A stretch of DNA of 24,521 bases from an uncultured Eubacteriales bacterium. GTDB lineage: Bacteria > Bacillota > Clostridia > Oscillospirales > Oscillospiraceae. The first letter of the stretch is position 1. The number at the start of each line of letters is the position of its first letter. The stretch is from positions 1-24,521 of the forward strand of contig URCK01000019.1 of assembly GCA_900546295.1 (NCBI GenBank), read 5' to 3'. Shown here in pieces: positions 7,326-17,660 of the stretch. The translations under genes were made by a program, and so were the position numbers. Below the pieces are notes generated by a model, which was not told the DNA's origin, ran no database searches, and saw only the letters and a program-made list of their open reading frames with translations.

Positions 7326-7354
7326 TGGAAATCCAAAGAAACGTATGCTATAAT
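7326..7354 (+). promoter_or_regulatory. Sigma-A promoter for tig
   Basis: A perfect TATAAT at 7349-7354 is preceded by an extended -10 TGC. TGGAAA at 7326-7331 is a weak -35 with a 17-base spacer. The start would lie about 55 bases before tig. An AT-rich imperfect palindrome (CATCAT...ATGATG, about 7370-7392) occupies the leader. Confidence 0.65.
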
Positions 7355-7415
7355 ACCACTTTGCAAAAGCATCATTATCATAATATATGATGTCAATACG
7401 GAGGAAAAAGAAATC

Positions 7416-8807
7416 ATGACTGTCAAAAATGTTGAAAAGCTGGAAAAGAGCAGAGTCGCGGTGACCGTTGAGGTCGGCGCGGAGGAATTCGAAGCCGCCG
7501 TTGCCAAGGCCTACACCAAGGCTCGCAGCAAGCTCAGCATTCCCGGCTTCCGCCCCGGCAAGGCCCCCCGCAAGATGATCGAAAAGCTCTATGGCGCGGG
7601 TGTTTTCTACAGCGATGCTGTTGATATCGTTCTGCCCGAGGCATATACGCAGGCCATCGGCCAGAGCGGCCTCAATGTCGTCGGCTATCCCGAGATCGAG
7701 ATCGTGGACGATAAGATCGACGAGAACGGCTTTACCTTCAAGGCGACCATCGCCGTGTATCCCGAGGTCAAGCTCGGCGAGTACAAGGGCCTGACCGCCG
7801 AGAAGGAAGAGGTCAAGGTCAGCGCTGACGACGTCAAGGAGCGCCTGAACGAGATGGCCGAGCGCAACGCCCGCCTTGTTTCCGTGGACCGCAAGGCCAA
7901 GAAGGGCGACATTGCCGTCATCGACTTCGAGGGCTTCGACAATGGCGAGGCATTCGAGGGCGGCAAGGGCGAGAACTACGAGCTTGAGCTCGGTTCCGGC
8001 AGCTTCGTTCCCGGCTTTGAGGATCAGGTCATCGGCATGAAGGCCGGTGATGAGAAGGATCTCGACATCACCTTCCCCGAGGATTACCATGCGGACCTCG
8101 CCGGCAAGAAGGTCGTCTTCCACGTCAAGGCCAAGGAGATCAAGTGCAAGGAGCTGCCCAAGCTCGACGACGATTTCGCCAAGGACGTGTCCGAGTACGA
8201 CACGCTCAAGGAACTCAAGGACAGCATCAAGCGCGAGATCACCGAGCAGCGTGAGCAGGCCGCGAAGTTCGCGATCGAGAGCAGCCTCATGGAGAAGGTC
8301 GCCGAGGGCATCGAGTGCGACATCCCCGACGCGATGATCGAAGAGCAGTGCGCTCGCTTCCTCGATGACTTCAAGCAGCGTTTGCAGGCGCAGGGCATCC
8401 CCTACGACCAGTACTGCAAGATGACCGGCATGAACGAGGAGAAGTTCATGGAGGACGGCAAGGAGCCCGCAATGCGTCAGGTCCGCATGGATCTCGCCGT
8501 CAACGCCATCATCAAGGAGGAGAACCTTGACGCGACCGACGAGGAAGTGGAAAAGCAGTACGCCGACCTTGCCGAGAAGTACAGCATGGACGTGGGCGAG
8601 CTGAAGAAGTACCTTGATGAGATGAGCGTCCGCGCCCAGCTCATCCGCGACAAGGCCATCAACCTCGTGGTCGACAGCGCCAAGATCGAAAAGAAGAAGG
8701 CTGCCAAGAAGGAAGCCGAGGCTGAATCCACCGAGGGCGAGGAGAAGCCCGCCAAGAAGACCGCTGCCAAGAAGACGGCCAAGAAGGAAGAAGAAAAGGC
8801 TGAATAA
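7416..8807 (+). CDS. tig: Trigger factor (ribosome-associated chaperone and peptidyl-prolyl isomerase)
   Basis: This 463-residue chaperone meets nascent chains at the ribosomal exit tunnel. The N-terminal ribosome-binding domain carries GFRPGKAP at residues 44-51, the L23-docking signature. An FKBP-type isomerase domain follows at about 155-243 (GDIAVIDFEG, SGSFVPGFEDQVIGM), then the helical substrate-cradling C-terminal domain. From about residue 423 there is a low-complexity tail of Lys, Ala and Glu with repeated AAKK units, longer than in many trigger factors. CGGAGG stands before ATG 7416. The gene begins the conserved tig-clpP-clpX-lon order. Confidence 0.96.
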   Translation: MTVKNVEKLEKSRVAVTVEVGAEEFEAAVAKAYTKARSKLSIPGFRPGKAPRKMIEKLYGAGVFYSDAVDIVLPEAYTQAIGQSGLNVVGYPEIEIVDDKIDENGFTFKATIAVYPEVKLGEYKGLTAEKEEVKVSADDVKERLNEMAERNARLVSVDRKAKKGDIAVIDFEGFDNGEAFEGGKGENYELELGSGSFVPGFEDQVIGMKAGDEKDLDITFPEDYHADLAGKKVVFHVKAKEIKCKELPKLDDDFAKDVSEYDTLKELKDSIKREITEQREQAAKFAIESSLMEKVAEGIECDIPDAMIEEQCARFLDDFKQRLQAQGIPYDQYCKMTGMNEEKFMEDGKEPAMRQVRMDLAVNAIIKEENLDATDEEVEKQYADLAEKYSMDVGELKKYLDEMSVRAQLIRDKAINLVVDSAKIEKKKAAKKEAEAESTEGEEKPAKKTAAKKTAKKEEEKAE

Positions 8808-8839
8808 GCGGCAAACCGGCCATAATAGAAAGAACGAGT

Positions 8840-8876
8840 CGATCAACCACAAATGCCAGCCATTTGTGGTTGATCG
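8840..8876. repeat. Perfect 16-bp inverted repeat between tig and clpP
   Basis: Arms at 8840-8855 and 8861-8876 are exact reverse complements (CGATCAACCACAAATG) with a 5-base loop CCAGC. No T-tract follows directly; the nearest T run is about 15 bases downstream. It may be a weak terminator, an RNA processing or stabilising hairpin, or a protein binding site that sets the ratio of tig to clpP expression. Confidence 0.85.
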
Positions 8877-8924
8877 CGTACATACCAACTTTTTGAACAG
8901 GGTATGAACAAGGAGGTTACCAAG

Positions 8925-9506
8925 ATGAGTTTAGTCCCTTACGTCATTGAACAGACCAACCGCGGCGAGCGCTCCTACGATATTTTCTCGCGCCTGCTGG
9001 AAGACCGTATCATCTTCCTCGGCGAGGAGGTCAACGACGCGACCGCGAGCCTGATCGTTTCGCAGCTGCTGTTTCTCGAGGCCAAGGACCCCGACAAGGA
9101 CATCCAGCTCTATATCAACTCCCCCGGCGGCAGTGTGACGGCCGGCATGGCGATCTACGATACCATGCAGTATATCAAGTGCGACGTGTCCACCATCTGC
9201 GTGGGCCTTGCCGCCAGCATGGGCGCCTTCCTGCTCTCTTCCGGCACGAAGGGCAAGCGCATCGCGCTGCCGAACGCGGAGATCATGATCCACCAGCCCT
9301 CCGCAGGTACGCAGGGCAAGGTGACCGACATGGAAAGCGACGTGGAGCACTTCCTGAAGATCAAGCAGCGCCTGAATAAGATCCTTGCCGAGAACACCGG
9401 CAAGACGCCCGAGCAGGTCAAGCTCGACTCCGAGCGCGACCACTGGATGAGCGCTGACGAGGCGCAGGAATACGGCCTTGTGGACAAGGTCATTTACAAA
9501 AGATAA
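8925..9506 (+). CDS. clpP: ATP-dependent Clp protease proteolytic subunit
   Basis: This 193-residue serine protease is the normal size for ClpP, which forms the tetradecameric chamber that degrades proteins fed in by ClpX and related unfoldases. The catalytic triad is visible as Ser98 (GLAASMGA), His123 (MIHQPSAG) and Asp172 (ERDHWMSADEA). The oxyanion-hole NSPGGSVTAG is also present. ATG 8925 was chosen because a perfect AAGGAGG ends ten bases upstream; the earlier in-frame ATG at 8904 lies before that site. The gene is 12 bases from clpX. Confidence 0.97.
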   Translation: MSLVPYVIEQTNRGERSYDIFSRLLEDRIIFLGEEVNDATASLIVSQLLFLEAKDPDKDIQLYINSPGGSVTAGMAIYDTMQYIKCDVSTICVGLAASMGAFLLSSGTKGKRIALPNAEIMIHQPSAGTQGKVTDMESDVEHFLKIKQRLNKILAENTGKTPEQVKLDSERDHWMSADEAQEYGLVDKVIYKR

Positions 9507-9518
9507 GGAATTTCGTAT

Positions 9519-10790
9519 ATGAGTGACGATAGGAAAAAAGAACTTCGCTGCTCGTTCTGCGGTAAGAGCGAGCACGAAGTGCACCGCATGATCCAGGGCT
9601 CGGGCGTGCGCATCTGCGACGAGTGTGTGCATCTGTGCATGGAGGTGCTCGAGGACGGCTACGAGACCCATGAGGGGCTGGAAGCACCCGAGGCCATCCC
9701 CACGCCGCGCGAAATTCGCGAGGTGCTGGACCAGTATATCATCGGGCAGGAGGCGGCCAAGGTCGCGCTGTCCGTATCCGTTTACAACCACTATAAGCGC
9801 ATCTTCTTCGGCGGCGACGACGAGGTGGAGCTGCAAAAGAGCAACATCCTCCTCCTCGGCCCCACCGGCAGCGGCAAGACGCTCTTCGCCCAGACGCTTG
9901 CCCGCATCTTAAAGGTGCCCTTCGCCATCGCCGATGCGACGACCCTCACCGAAGCGGGCTACGTCGGCGACGATGTGGAAAACATTCTGCTGCGTCTGCT
10001 TCAGGCGGCGGATTACGACGTGGAGCTTGCCGAGCGCGGCATTGTCTACGTCGATGAAATCGACAAGATCGCCCGCAAGAGCGAGAATACCTCCATCACG
10101 CGCGACGTTTCCGGCGAGGGCGTACAGCAGGCGCTTTTGAAGATCGTCGAGGGCACGGTCGCCAATGTCCCGCCGCAGGGCGGGCGCAAGCATCCGCATC
10201 AGGAGTTCATCCAGATCGACACGCACAACATCCTCTTCATCTGTGGTGGTGCATTCGAGGGTCTTGAGAAGATCATCGAGAGCCGTCTTGACCGCAAGTC
10301 GATGGGCTTCGGCGCGGACGTCAAGAGCAAGGCGGAGATCGACGAGAGCAAGATCCTCAGCGAGGTGCAGCCGCACGATATCCTCAAGTTCGGCATCATC
10401 CCCGAGCTGGTCGGCCGTCTTCCGGTCATCACCGCGCTCAATGCGCTCACGCGCAAGGATCTCGTCAAGATCCTCACGCAGCCGAAAAACGCGCTCGTCA
10501 AGCAGTATCAGAAGCTCTTCTCCTACGACGACGCCGAGCTCGTCTTCGAGCCGAAGGCGCTCGAGGCGATCGCCGACAAGGCCATCGCGCGCAAGATCGG
10601 CGCGCGCGGTCTGCGCGCGGTCATGGAGGGGCTGTTGATGAACGTGATGTACGACATTCCGTCCGACCGCACGATCGACCGCGTGACCATCACCGAGGGC
10701 TGCGTGGAAGGAACGGAGCAGCCGAAGCTTTCTCATCGCACAGAACAGGAGGGGGCGGCGCAGGCGCTGCCTGCCGACCCTGCCTCATAA
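9519..10790 (+). CDS. clpX: ATP-dependent Clp protease ATP-binding subunit ClpX
   Basis: This 423-residue AAA+ unfoldase delivers substrates to ClpP. The N-terminal zinc-binding domain has Cys11, Cys14, Cys33 and Cys36. Walker A GPTGSGKT is at 114-121, Walker B is in VYVDEIDKIA, and the ELVGRLPVI region and C-terminal sensor-2 GARGLR follow. The length is the usual one. A modest AAGGA site precedes ATG 9519. Its stop is followed nine bases later by lon, whose ribosome binding site abuts the clpX stop, so the two are almost certainly cotranscribed. Confidence 0.97.
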   Translation: MSDDRKKELRCSFCGKSEHEVHRMIQGSGVRICDECVHLCMEVLEDGYETHEGLEAPEAIPTPREIREVLDQYIIGQEAAKVALSVSVYNHYKRIFFGGDDEVELQKSNILLLGPTGSGKTLFAQTLARILKVPFAIADATTLTEAGYVGDDVENILLRLLQAADYDVELAERGIVYVDEIDKIARKSENTSITRDVSGEGVQQALLKIVEGTVANVPPQGGRKHPHQEFIQIDTHNILFICGGAFEGLEKIIESRLDRKSMGFGADVKSKAEIDESKILSEVQPHDILKFGIIPELVGRLPVITALNALTRKDLVKILTQPKNALVKQYQKLFSYDDAELVFEPKALEAIADKAIARKIGARGLRAVMEGLLMNVMYDIPSDRTIDRVTITEGCVEGTEQPKLSHRTEQEGAAQALPADPAS

Positions 10791-10799
10791 GGAGAACCC

Positions 10800-13199
<2,400 letters not shown>

Positions 13200-13224
13200 G
13201 AACCGGGAGAAAGGAAACGAAACC

Positions 13225-13818
13225 ATGGCGATCAATTTCAATAAGGTGGAATTTGTCCTCTCGGCAGCGTCGGAAAAGCAGTTTGTGCGCGACGGGATGC
13301 CGCAGCTCGCCTTTGCAGGGCGGTCGAACGTCGGCAAGTCCTCGGTCATCAACCGCATCGTCAACCGCAAGAACTTTGCCCGCGTGGGTGCGTCCCCGGG
13401 CAAGACCTCGCAGATCAACTACTTCAAAATCGACGGCAAGCTCTACCTTGTCGACCTGCCGGGCTACGGCTACGCCAAGGTCTCCAAGGGCGAGCGCGAC
13501 CGCTGGGGCAAGCTCATGGAGAGCTACTTCCAGAGCGCGGGACTTATCCACCTCGGCGTGCAGATCGTCGACGCGCGCCACAAGCCGACAGCGGACGATG
13601 TCACGATGCATGACTACTTCGTGCAGACAGGCTGCCCTGTCGTGATCGTGGCGAACAAGCTCGACAAGCTCAAAGCGCGCGAGGTCGAGCCGAATCTCGC
13701 GAAGATCCGCGAGACGCTTTCCCTGCGCGACGATGAGATCATCATCCCTTTTTCGGCGGAGAAGGGCACGGGCAAGGAGCAGCTCATCAAGGCGATTCTT
13801 GATCATCTGAATGGCTGA
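13225..13818 (+). CDS. engB: Ribosome biogenesis GTP-binding protein EngB (YsxC/YihA)
   Basis: This 197-residue TRAFAC GTPase is required for 50S subunit assembly. G1 is GRSNVGKSS at 32-40, followed by the G2 region SPGKTSQINYF, G3 DLPGYGYAKV, G4 NKLDK and G5 FSAEKG. The size and lon linkage match YsxC, which follows lon in Bacillus. AAAGGA precedes ATG 13225; the open frame upstream overlaps the end of lon and is not conserved. A strong hairpin ends the transcript about 20 bases after the stop. Confidence 0.95.
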   Translation: MAINFNKVEFVLSAASEKQFVRDGMPQLAFAGRSNVGKSSVINRIVNRKNFARVGASPGKTSQINYFKIDGKLYLVDLPGYGYAKVSKGERDRWGKLMESYFQSAGLIHLGVQIVDARHKPTADDVTMHDYFVQTGCPVVIVANKLDKLKAREVEPNLAKIRETLSLRDDEIIIPFSAEKGTGKEQLIKAILDHLNG

Positions 13819-13837
13819 CAAGTGAAAATACTATACA

Positions 13838-13878
13838 GAAACCCCCTCCGCACGGTCTGACCGTGCGGAGGGGGTTTC
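13838..13878. terminator. Bidirectional terminator between engB and the minus-strand operon
   Basis: An 18-bp perfect stem (13838-13855 with 13861-13878) encloses the loop TCTGA. The GAAACCCCCTCC arm and its complement place short T runs at the outer ends on both strands. It lies between two convergent genes and so serves both. Confidence 0.88.
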
Positions 13879-13893
13879 ATATTTCCTGGGGAA

Positions 13894-14511
13894 TTACTTA
13901 CGCAGCGTCAGGAGAGCGGTGCAGTGGGAGAAGGATTCAAACGTCAGCGCGGGGAAGTGGGGGCGGAGCTCGTCGTAGACGAAGTAAATTTCATCCCCGT
14001 CCCATTCATCACCCGCCGCGTTTCGGCATGCTTCGAGTTCCACACGTGTGCGGAAGGCAACATCGCCGATGAAAATACAGCCGTCCTGCTTCAAAAGCGG
14101 TAGGAGTGTGCGCAGAAAGCTGATTTTCTGCGCGTCCGTCAGGTGGTGGAGCGAGTAGGTCGCGACGATGGCGTCGTACTGCCGTACGCAAAGCTCGGGT
14201 ACGAGCCCCTTGGAAAAATCGCCCTGATAGAGCCGCGCGTCCGGCATTTTTGCCTGCGCCAGTTCGATCATGCGCGCGGAAAAGTCCTGCCCATAGATAT
14301 GGCAGCCCCGTTCGTAGAGGCGCGAGGTCAAAACGCCCGTGCCGAAGCCGATATCCAGCACATCGCGCCCGCTCTGCGCGAGCACGCGCTGATAGAGCGC
14401 ATTCATCATGGCGCGGTAGCCTACAAAGGGGTAGCGGCCGTTTTCGTCGGAGAGACCGACACTCTTGTCGTAGCCGTCAGCCCAGAGGTCAAAGCCAGTG
14501 TTGCTCAGCAT
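13894..14511 (-). CDS. Class I SAM-dependent methyltransferase
   Basis: This 205-residue protein carries motif I VLDIGFGTG at 51-59, the acidic loop after GQDFS (about 74-78), and the post-motif region ATYSLHHL typical of small-molecule or UbiE-like methyltransferases. The substrate cannot be predicted. The start at 14511 has AAGGAGG a few bases upstream and follows the RNA methyltransferase stop by one base, so translation is probably coupled. The open frame extends 29 codons further upstream, but that part overlaps the previous gene and is not needed. It is the last gene of the antiporter operon. Confidence 0.8.
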   Translation of the reverse strand: MLSNTGFDLWADGYDKSVGLSDENGRYPFVGYRAMMNALYQRVLAQSGRDVLDIGFGTGVLTSRLYERGCHIYGQDFSARMIELAQAKMPDARLYQGDFSKGLVPELCVRQYDAIVATYSLHHLTDAQKISFLRTLLPLLKQDGCIFIGDVAFRTRVELEACRNAAGDEWDGDEIYFVYDELRPHFPALTFESFSHCTALLTLRK

Positions 14512-14512
14512 A

Positions 14513-15349
14513 TCAGTCCTCCTTTTCATCCAGCGGGGGAAGGCCCAGCTCATAGAACGCGACGGCGCTCGCAGCGGCGACATTGAGCGAGTCAACACCG
14601 TGGTACATCGGGATCTTCACCGTGTAGTCGCAGCTTGCGATGGTGCTGCTGGCAAGCCCGTCGCCCTCCGTCCCCATGACAATGGCAAGCTTTCCCTCGG
14701 CGGCAAGACGGGGATCGTCGAGACGCACGGAGTCATCGCGCAGCGCCATGGCGACCGTGCGGAAGCCAAGAGAGCGCAGAAGTTGCGTCCAGTCGCCGCT
14801 TTCCGGCAGGTAAGTCCATGGGATGAGGAAGACATTGCCCATGCTTACGCGCGAAGCGCGGCGGTAGAGCGGGTCACTGCCCGCGCTGGTGAGAAGCACC
14901 GCGTCCATGCCGAGCGCGGCGGCGGAGCGAAAGATCGCGCCGATGTTCGTCGGGTTCATCACGTTTTCGAGCACGACGATGCGCCGCGCGCTGCGGCAGA
15001 CCTCTTCCACGGTTGGCAGCTTCGGCCGGCGCATGGCGCAGAGCATCCCACGCGTCAGGTGAAAACCCGTGAGCTGCGCGAGCATGCTTTCTTCGGCAGT
15101 GTAAACCGGAATATCTTTACAGCAGCGCGCGAGGATCTCGCGCCCCTTGCCCTCAATGTGCTGCCGCTCCATGAGAAACGACACCGGCTCGCAGTGCGCG
15201 TCGAGCGCGCGGCCGATGACGAGCGGGCTTTCGGCGATGAAGAGCGCGTTTTCAGGGTCCGCGCGGTTTAGGAGCTGATTTTCCGTCAGGCGCGCATAGA
15301 GGTCGAGCGCGGGGTCGGAGAAATCCTGAATTTCAATGATGTTTGCCAT
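14513..15349 (-). CDS. SpoU/TrmH family RNA 2'-O-methyltransferase
   Basis: This 278-residue protein has an N-terminal substrate-binding domain (about 1-115) and a SPOUT knot domain. Motif 1 is NPTNIGAIFRSAAALG at 132-147, motif 2 is GTEGDGL at 226-232, and motif 3, with PMYHGVDSLNVAAASA, is at 247-262. These bind S-adenosylmethionine and methylate ribose 2'-hydroxyls of rRNA or tRNA. The exact target is not predictable, although the architecture resembles the RlmB/TsnR-like group. GAGGAGGG precedes ATG 15349. It lies 11 bases after the HAD gene and one base before the next methyltransferase. Confidence 0.9.
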   Translation of the reverse strand: MANIIEIQDFSDPALDLYARLTENQLLNRADPENALFIAESPLVIGRALDAHCEPVSFLMERQHIEGKGREILARCCKDIPVYTAEESMLAQLTGFHLTRGMLCAMRRPKLPTVEEVCRSARRIVVLENVMNPTNIGAIFRSAAALGMDAVLLTSAGSDPLYRRASRVSMGNVFLIPWTYLPESGDWTQLLRSLGFRTVAMALRDDSVRLDDPRLAAEGKLAIVMGTEGDGLASSTIASCDYTVKIPMYHGVDSLNVAAASAVAFYELGLPPLDEKED

Positions 15350-15360
15350 AGTGCCCTCCT

Positions 15361-16164
15361 CTATGCTTCCAGAATACGCAGCAGCGCCGCAACATCGGGC
15401 AGCACAAAGGAAGGCTGCGGCCGGGCATTGGGCAGGTCTTCTTCCTTCGTCTCGCCCGAGAGAACGAGCAGCGTGTCGATAAGCGCGTTCGCGCCGCTTG
15501 CAATGTCCGTGTAGACGCGATCTCCAATGAGCAGCGTTTCCTGCGCGGATACGCCCGATTCGAGCATCGCAAGCCGCGGCATCAGCGGCTCGGGCTTGCC
15601 GATGACGACGGGATGGCGTCCGGTCGCGCGATAGAGCATCTCACAAACGCTCCCGCAGTCGGGCACGAAGCCGTAGGACGTGGGGCAGACCCAGTCGGGA
15701 TTTGTCGCAATGTAGGGGACATTTTGCCCCAGCAGGATGCAGGCGTCCTCTAACTTTTGGAAGGTAAGCTCAGTGTCGAAGCCCATCAGCAGGGCGTTGG
15801 CATCGCCGCGCGTGGCGGCAAGCGGAAGGCCCGCCGCGCGCAGCTGTGATTTCATCGACTCCGTGCCGCAGACGTAATAGCGCCTGTCCTCGCCGCCCTG
15901 CGTGCGGAGATAGGAAATGAGCGCGTCGACCGAGGTGAGAAAATCACGCGCCTCCGCCGCGACGCCGAGGCGCGCGAGCTTTTCAACGTAAGCCGTCACG
16001 CTGCGCGAGGAGTTGTTCGTGAGAAAACGGTACTGTCCGCCCCGCGCGCGGATGTGCGCGAGCAGCTCCCTTGCGCCGGGGAAGAGCGTGTCGCCCAGAT
16101 ACAGCGTGCCGTCAAGGTCGAAAAGAAAGAGCTTTTTGCGCCACAGGGCGCTGTAGTCAGCCAT
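15361..16164 (-). CDS. HAD superfamily IIA hydrolase (NagD/phosphoglycolate phosphatase-like)
   Basis: This 267-residue protein has HAD motif I FDLDGTLY (nucleophile Asp16, Asp18), motif II FLTNNSSRS, a motif III lysine in VIGKPEPLM, and motif IV LIGDRVYTDIASG. The cap between motifs II and III is the type IIA cap of NagD, AraL and 4-nitrophenylphosphatase-like enzymes. It should be a cytoplasmic Mg-dependent phosphatase of small phosphorylated metabolites; the substrate is unknown. The gene starts four bases after the antiporter stop, which implies cotranscription. Confidence 0.88.
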   Translation of the reverse strand: MADYSALWRKKLFLFDLDGTLYLGDTLFPGARELLAHIRARGGQYRFLTNNSSRSVTAYVEKLARLGVAAEARDFLTSVDALISYLRTQGGEDRRYYVCGTESMKSQLRAAGLPLAATRGDANALLMGFDTELTFQKLEDACILLGQNVPYIATNPDWVCPTSYGFVPDCGSVCEMLYRATGRHPVVIGKPEPLMPRLAMLESGVSAQETLLIGDRVYTDIASGANALIDTLLVLSGETKEEDLPNARPQPSFVLPDVAALLRILEA

Positions 16165-16168
16165 GGCC

Positions 16169-17500
16169 TTACGCCTTCTTCTTGCCGTCCACGGCGATGA
16201 AGAACAGCGAGCTCACCGCCAGCAGGAAGGGGTAGAAGAGGTTCGGGATGATATCAAAGGCGGAAATGCTGTAGCCCAGCTCATGCGCCGCGGAGATGGC
16301 GACGAGCATCTGCGCGCCGTATGGGATGATGCCCTGAAAAACGCAGGAGAAGGTGTCGAGCAGGGAGGCGGCCTTGCGCGGCGTGATGCCGTATTCCTCG
16401 CTCATTTCCTTGGCGATGGGGTTTGCCATGACGATGGCGACGGTGTTGTTCGCCGTGGCGATGTCCATCGCGCCGACGAGCAGGCCCATGCCGATCTGGC
16501 CGCCGCGCTTGCCGTGGAAGGCCTTGCGGATCCCGCGCAGCAGGGCTTCGAAGCCGCCGTGCTCGCGGATGAGCGCGCAGATGGCAGAGACGAGGATCGC
16601 GACCATCGAGGTCTCAAACATGCCGGCCGCGCCGCTGCCCATGTTCTCAAGCAGTGCTTTGACCGCGAGAATGCCGCTCTGACCGGTCGCGCCGGTCGCA
16701 AGCGCGATGACCGAGCCGGAGACGATGCCGATGAGCAGCACCACGAAGACGTTGATGCCGATGATGCCGCCGATGAGCACAAGCACATAGGGAATGATCT
16801 GAATGAGGTTGTAGGAGGGGATCTCCGTGGGGGTGACGTCGGCGCGGAGCGTCAGCACGAGGATGAGCGCGAGAGAGGCGAGCGCGGCGGGAAGCGCGAT
16901 GTGGAAATTCTCGCGGAATTTATCCTTCATCGCGCAGCCCTGACCGTTGCAGGCGGCGATGGTCGTATCGGAGATGAAGCTCAGGTTGTCGCCGAACATG
17001 GCGCCGCCCATGACAGAGGCGATGCACAGCGGCAGAGAATAGCCGCTGGCTGCGGCGATGGGGATGGCGATGGGCGTGATGAGCGTGATGGTGCCGACGC
17101 TCGTGCCCATCGCGGTGGAGACAAAGCAGCTGACGACGAAGAGCACCGCGACGGAGAACTTCGCCGGGATGAGCGAGAGCATGAAGTAGGCGACGCTCTC
17201 TGCGCTCGAGCGGCCCACAACGCCGACAAACATACCGGCGGCGAGGAAGATGAGCAGCATCGTGACGATGTTCTTATCGCCGATGCCCTTGCCCATCAGC
17301 ACGAGCTTTTCATCGAACGACAGCGCGCGGTTCTGGCAGCAGGCCACGAGCAGCGCGATGAGGAAAACGACGACGATGGGGATGGAATAAAATCCCATCG
17401 GGATCTTGAGCACATACTCAAAAACAAGGCCGAGACCCAAGTACAGGAACAGGAAAACGAAGATCGGCAGCAGCGCTGCGGGGTTGGATTTCTTTTGCAT
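16169..17500 (-). CDS. NhaC-family Na+/H+ antiporter
   Basis: This 443-residue integral membrane protein has about 11-12 hydrophobic segments. The family signature GDNLSFISDTT is at 170-180, preceded by MGTSVGTITLITPIAIPIA and followed by MKDKFRENF. A second half carries MDIATANNTVAIVMANPIAKEM. NhaC-type carriers exchange Na+ (or coupled organic ions, as in malate/lactate antiport variants) for protons, so the exact substrate is open. ATG 17500 is the only in-frame ATG at the start of the hydrophobic region; its ribosome binding site is weak (GGAGAAAGAGAG). A consensus promoter and a terminator-like hairpin lie in the 90 bases upstream, and the HAD, SpoU and methyltransferase genes follow in the same direction. 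Confidence 0.88.
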   Translation of the reverse strand: MQKKSNPAALLPIFVFLFLYLGLGLVFEYVLKIPMGFYSIPIVVVFLIALLVACCQNRALSFDEKLVLMGKGIGDKNIVTMLLIFLAAGMFVGVVGRSSAESVAYFMLSLIPAKFSVAVLFVVSCFVSTAMGTSVGTITLITPIAIPIAAASGYSLPLCIASVMGGAMFGDNLSFISDTTIAACNGQGCAMKDKFRENFHIALPAALASLALILVLTLRADVTPTEIPSYNLIQIIPYVLVLIGGIIGINVFVVLLIGIVSGSVIALATGATGQSGILAVKALLENMGSGAAGMFETSMVAILVSAICALIREHGGFEALLRGIRKAFHGKRGGQIGMGLLVGAMDIATANNTVAIVMANPIAKEMSEEYGITPRKAASLLDTFSCVFQGIIPYGAQMLVAISAAHELGYSISAFDIIPNLFYPFLLAVSSLFFIAVDGKKKA

Positions 17501-17528
17501 AATGGGATTCTCTCTTTCTCCGAAACAT

Positions 17529-17551
17529 AAAAAAAGGCTCCTGCGAGGAGC
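17529..17551 (-). terminator. Terminator-like hairpin in the antiporter leader (candidate attenuator)
   Basis: On the minus strand GCTCCT, loop CGC, AGGAGC, then C and seven T form a short stem directly followed by a T run. It lies between the promoter at 17570-17598 and the antiporter start, so transcripts must read through it. The stem is only 6 bp. It could also be a remnant terminator for read-through from the upstream gene. Confidence 0.6.
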
Positions 17552-17569
17552 GATCGTGCGACGCGAATT

Positions 17570-17598
17570 ATTATAAGGAGTCGCAATAGGCTTGTCAA
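17570..17598 (-). promoter_or_regulatory. Perfect-consensus sigma-A promoter for the antiporter operon
   Basis: On the minus strand TTGACA (17598-17593) and TATAAT (17575-17570) are separated by exactly 17 bases, a full match to the housekeeping consensus. Transcription would start near 17563, about 60 bases before the antiporter ATG. Confidence 0.85.
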
Positions 17599-17612
17599 GT
17601 AAGACTTGCCGG

Positions 17613-17646
17613 AAAACGCGGCGTTCTCCCAACGGAAGAACGCCGC
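17613..17646 (-). terminator. Terminator of the 17661-18584 gene
   Basis: GCGGCGTTCT and AGAACGCCGC form a 10-bp perfect stem with a 9-base loop (17628-17636). On the minus strand it is followed by GTTTT. It lies 14 bases after the stop of the exported membrane protein gene. Confidence 0.65.
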
Positions 17647-17660
17647 AGCGCGGATGGTAT

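Noticed and set aside
7370..7392. CATCAT...ATGATG near-palindrome in the tig leader as an operator
   Set aside because: It is short, AT-rich and imperfect, and does not match a known operator by eye. Kept only as a note in the tig promoter entry.
6900..8888. 662-codon minus-strand open frame opposite the phosphoesterase and tig
   Set aside because: It is leucine/valine/aspartate-rich antisense of trigger factor and runs through the tig promoter. No family resemblance.
16163..17530. 455-codon plus-strand open frame opposite the antiporter
   Set aside because: It is extremely His/Asp/Glu/Arg-rich, which is the usual complement of a hydrophobic membrane protein gene.
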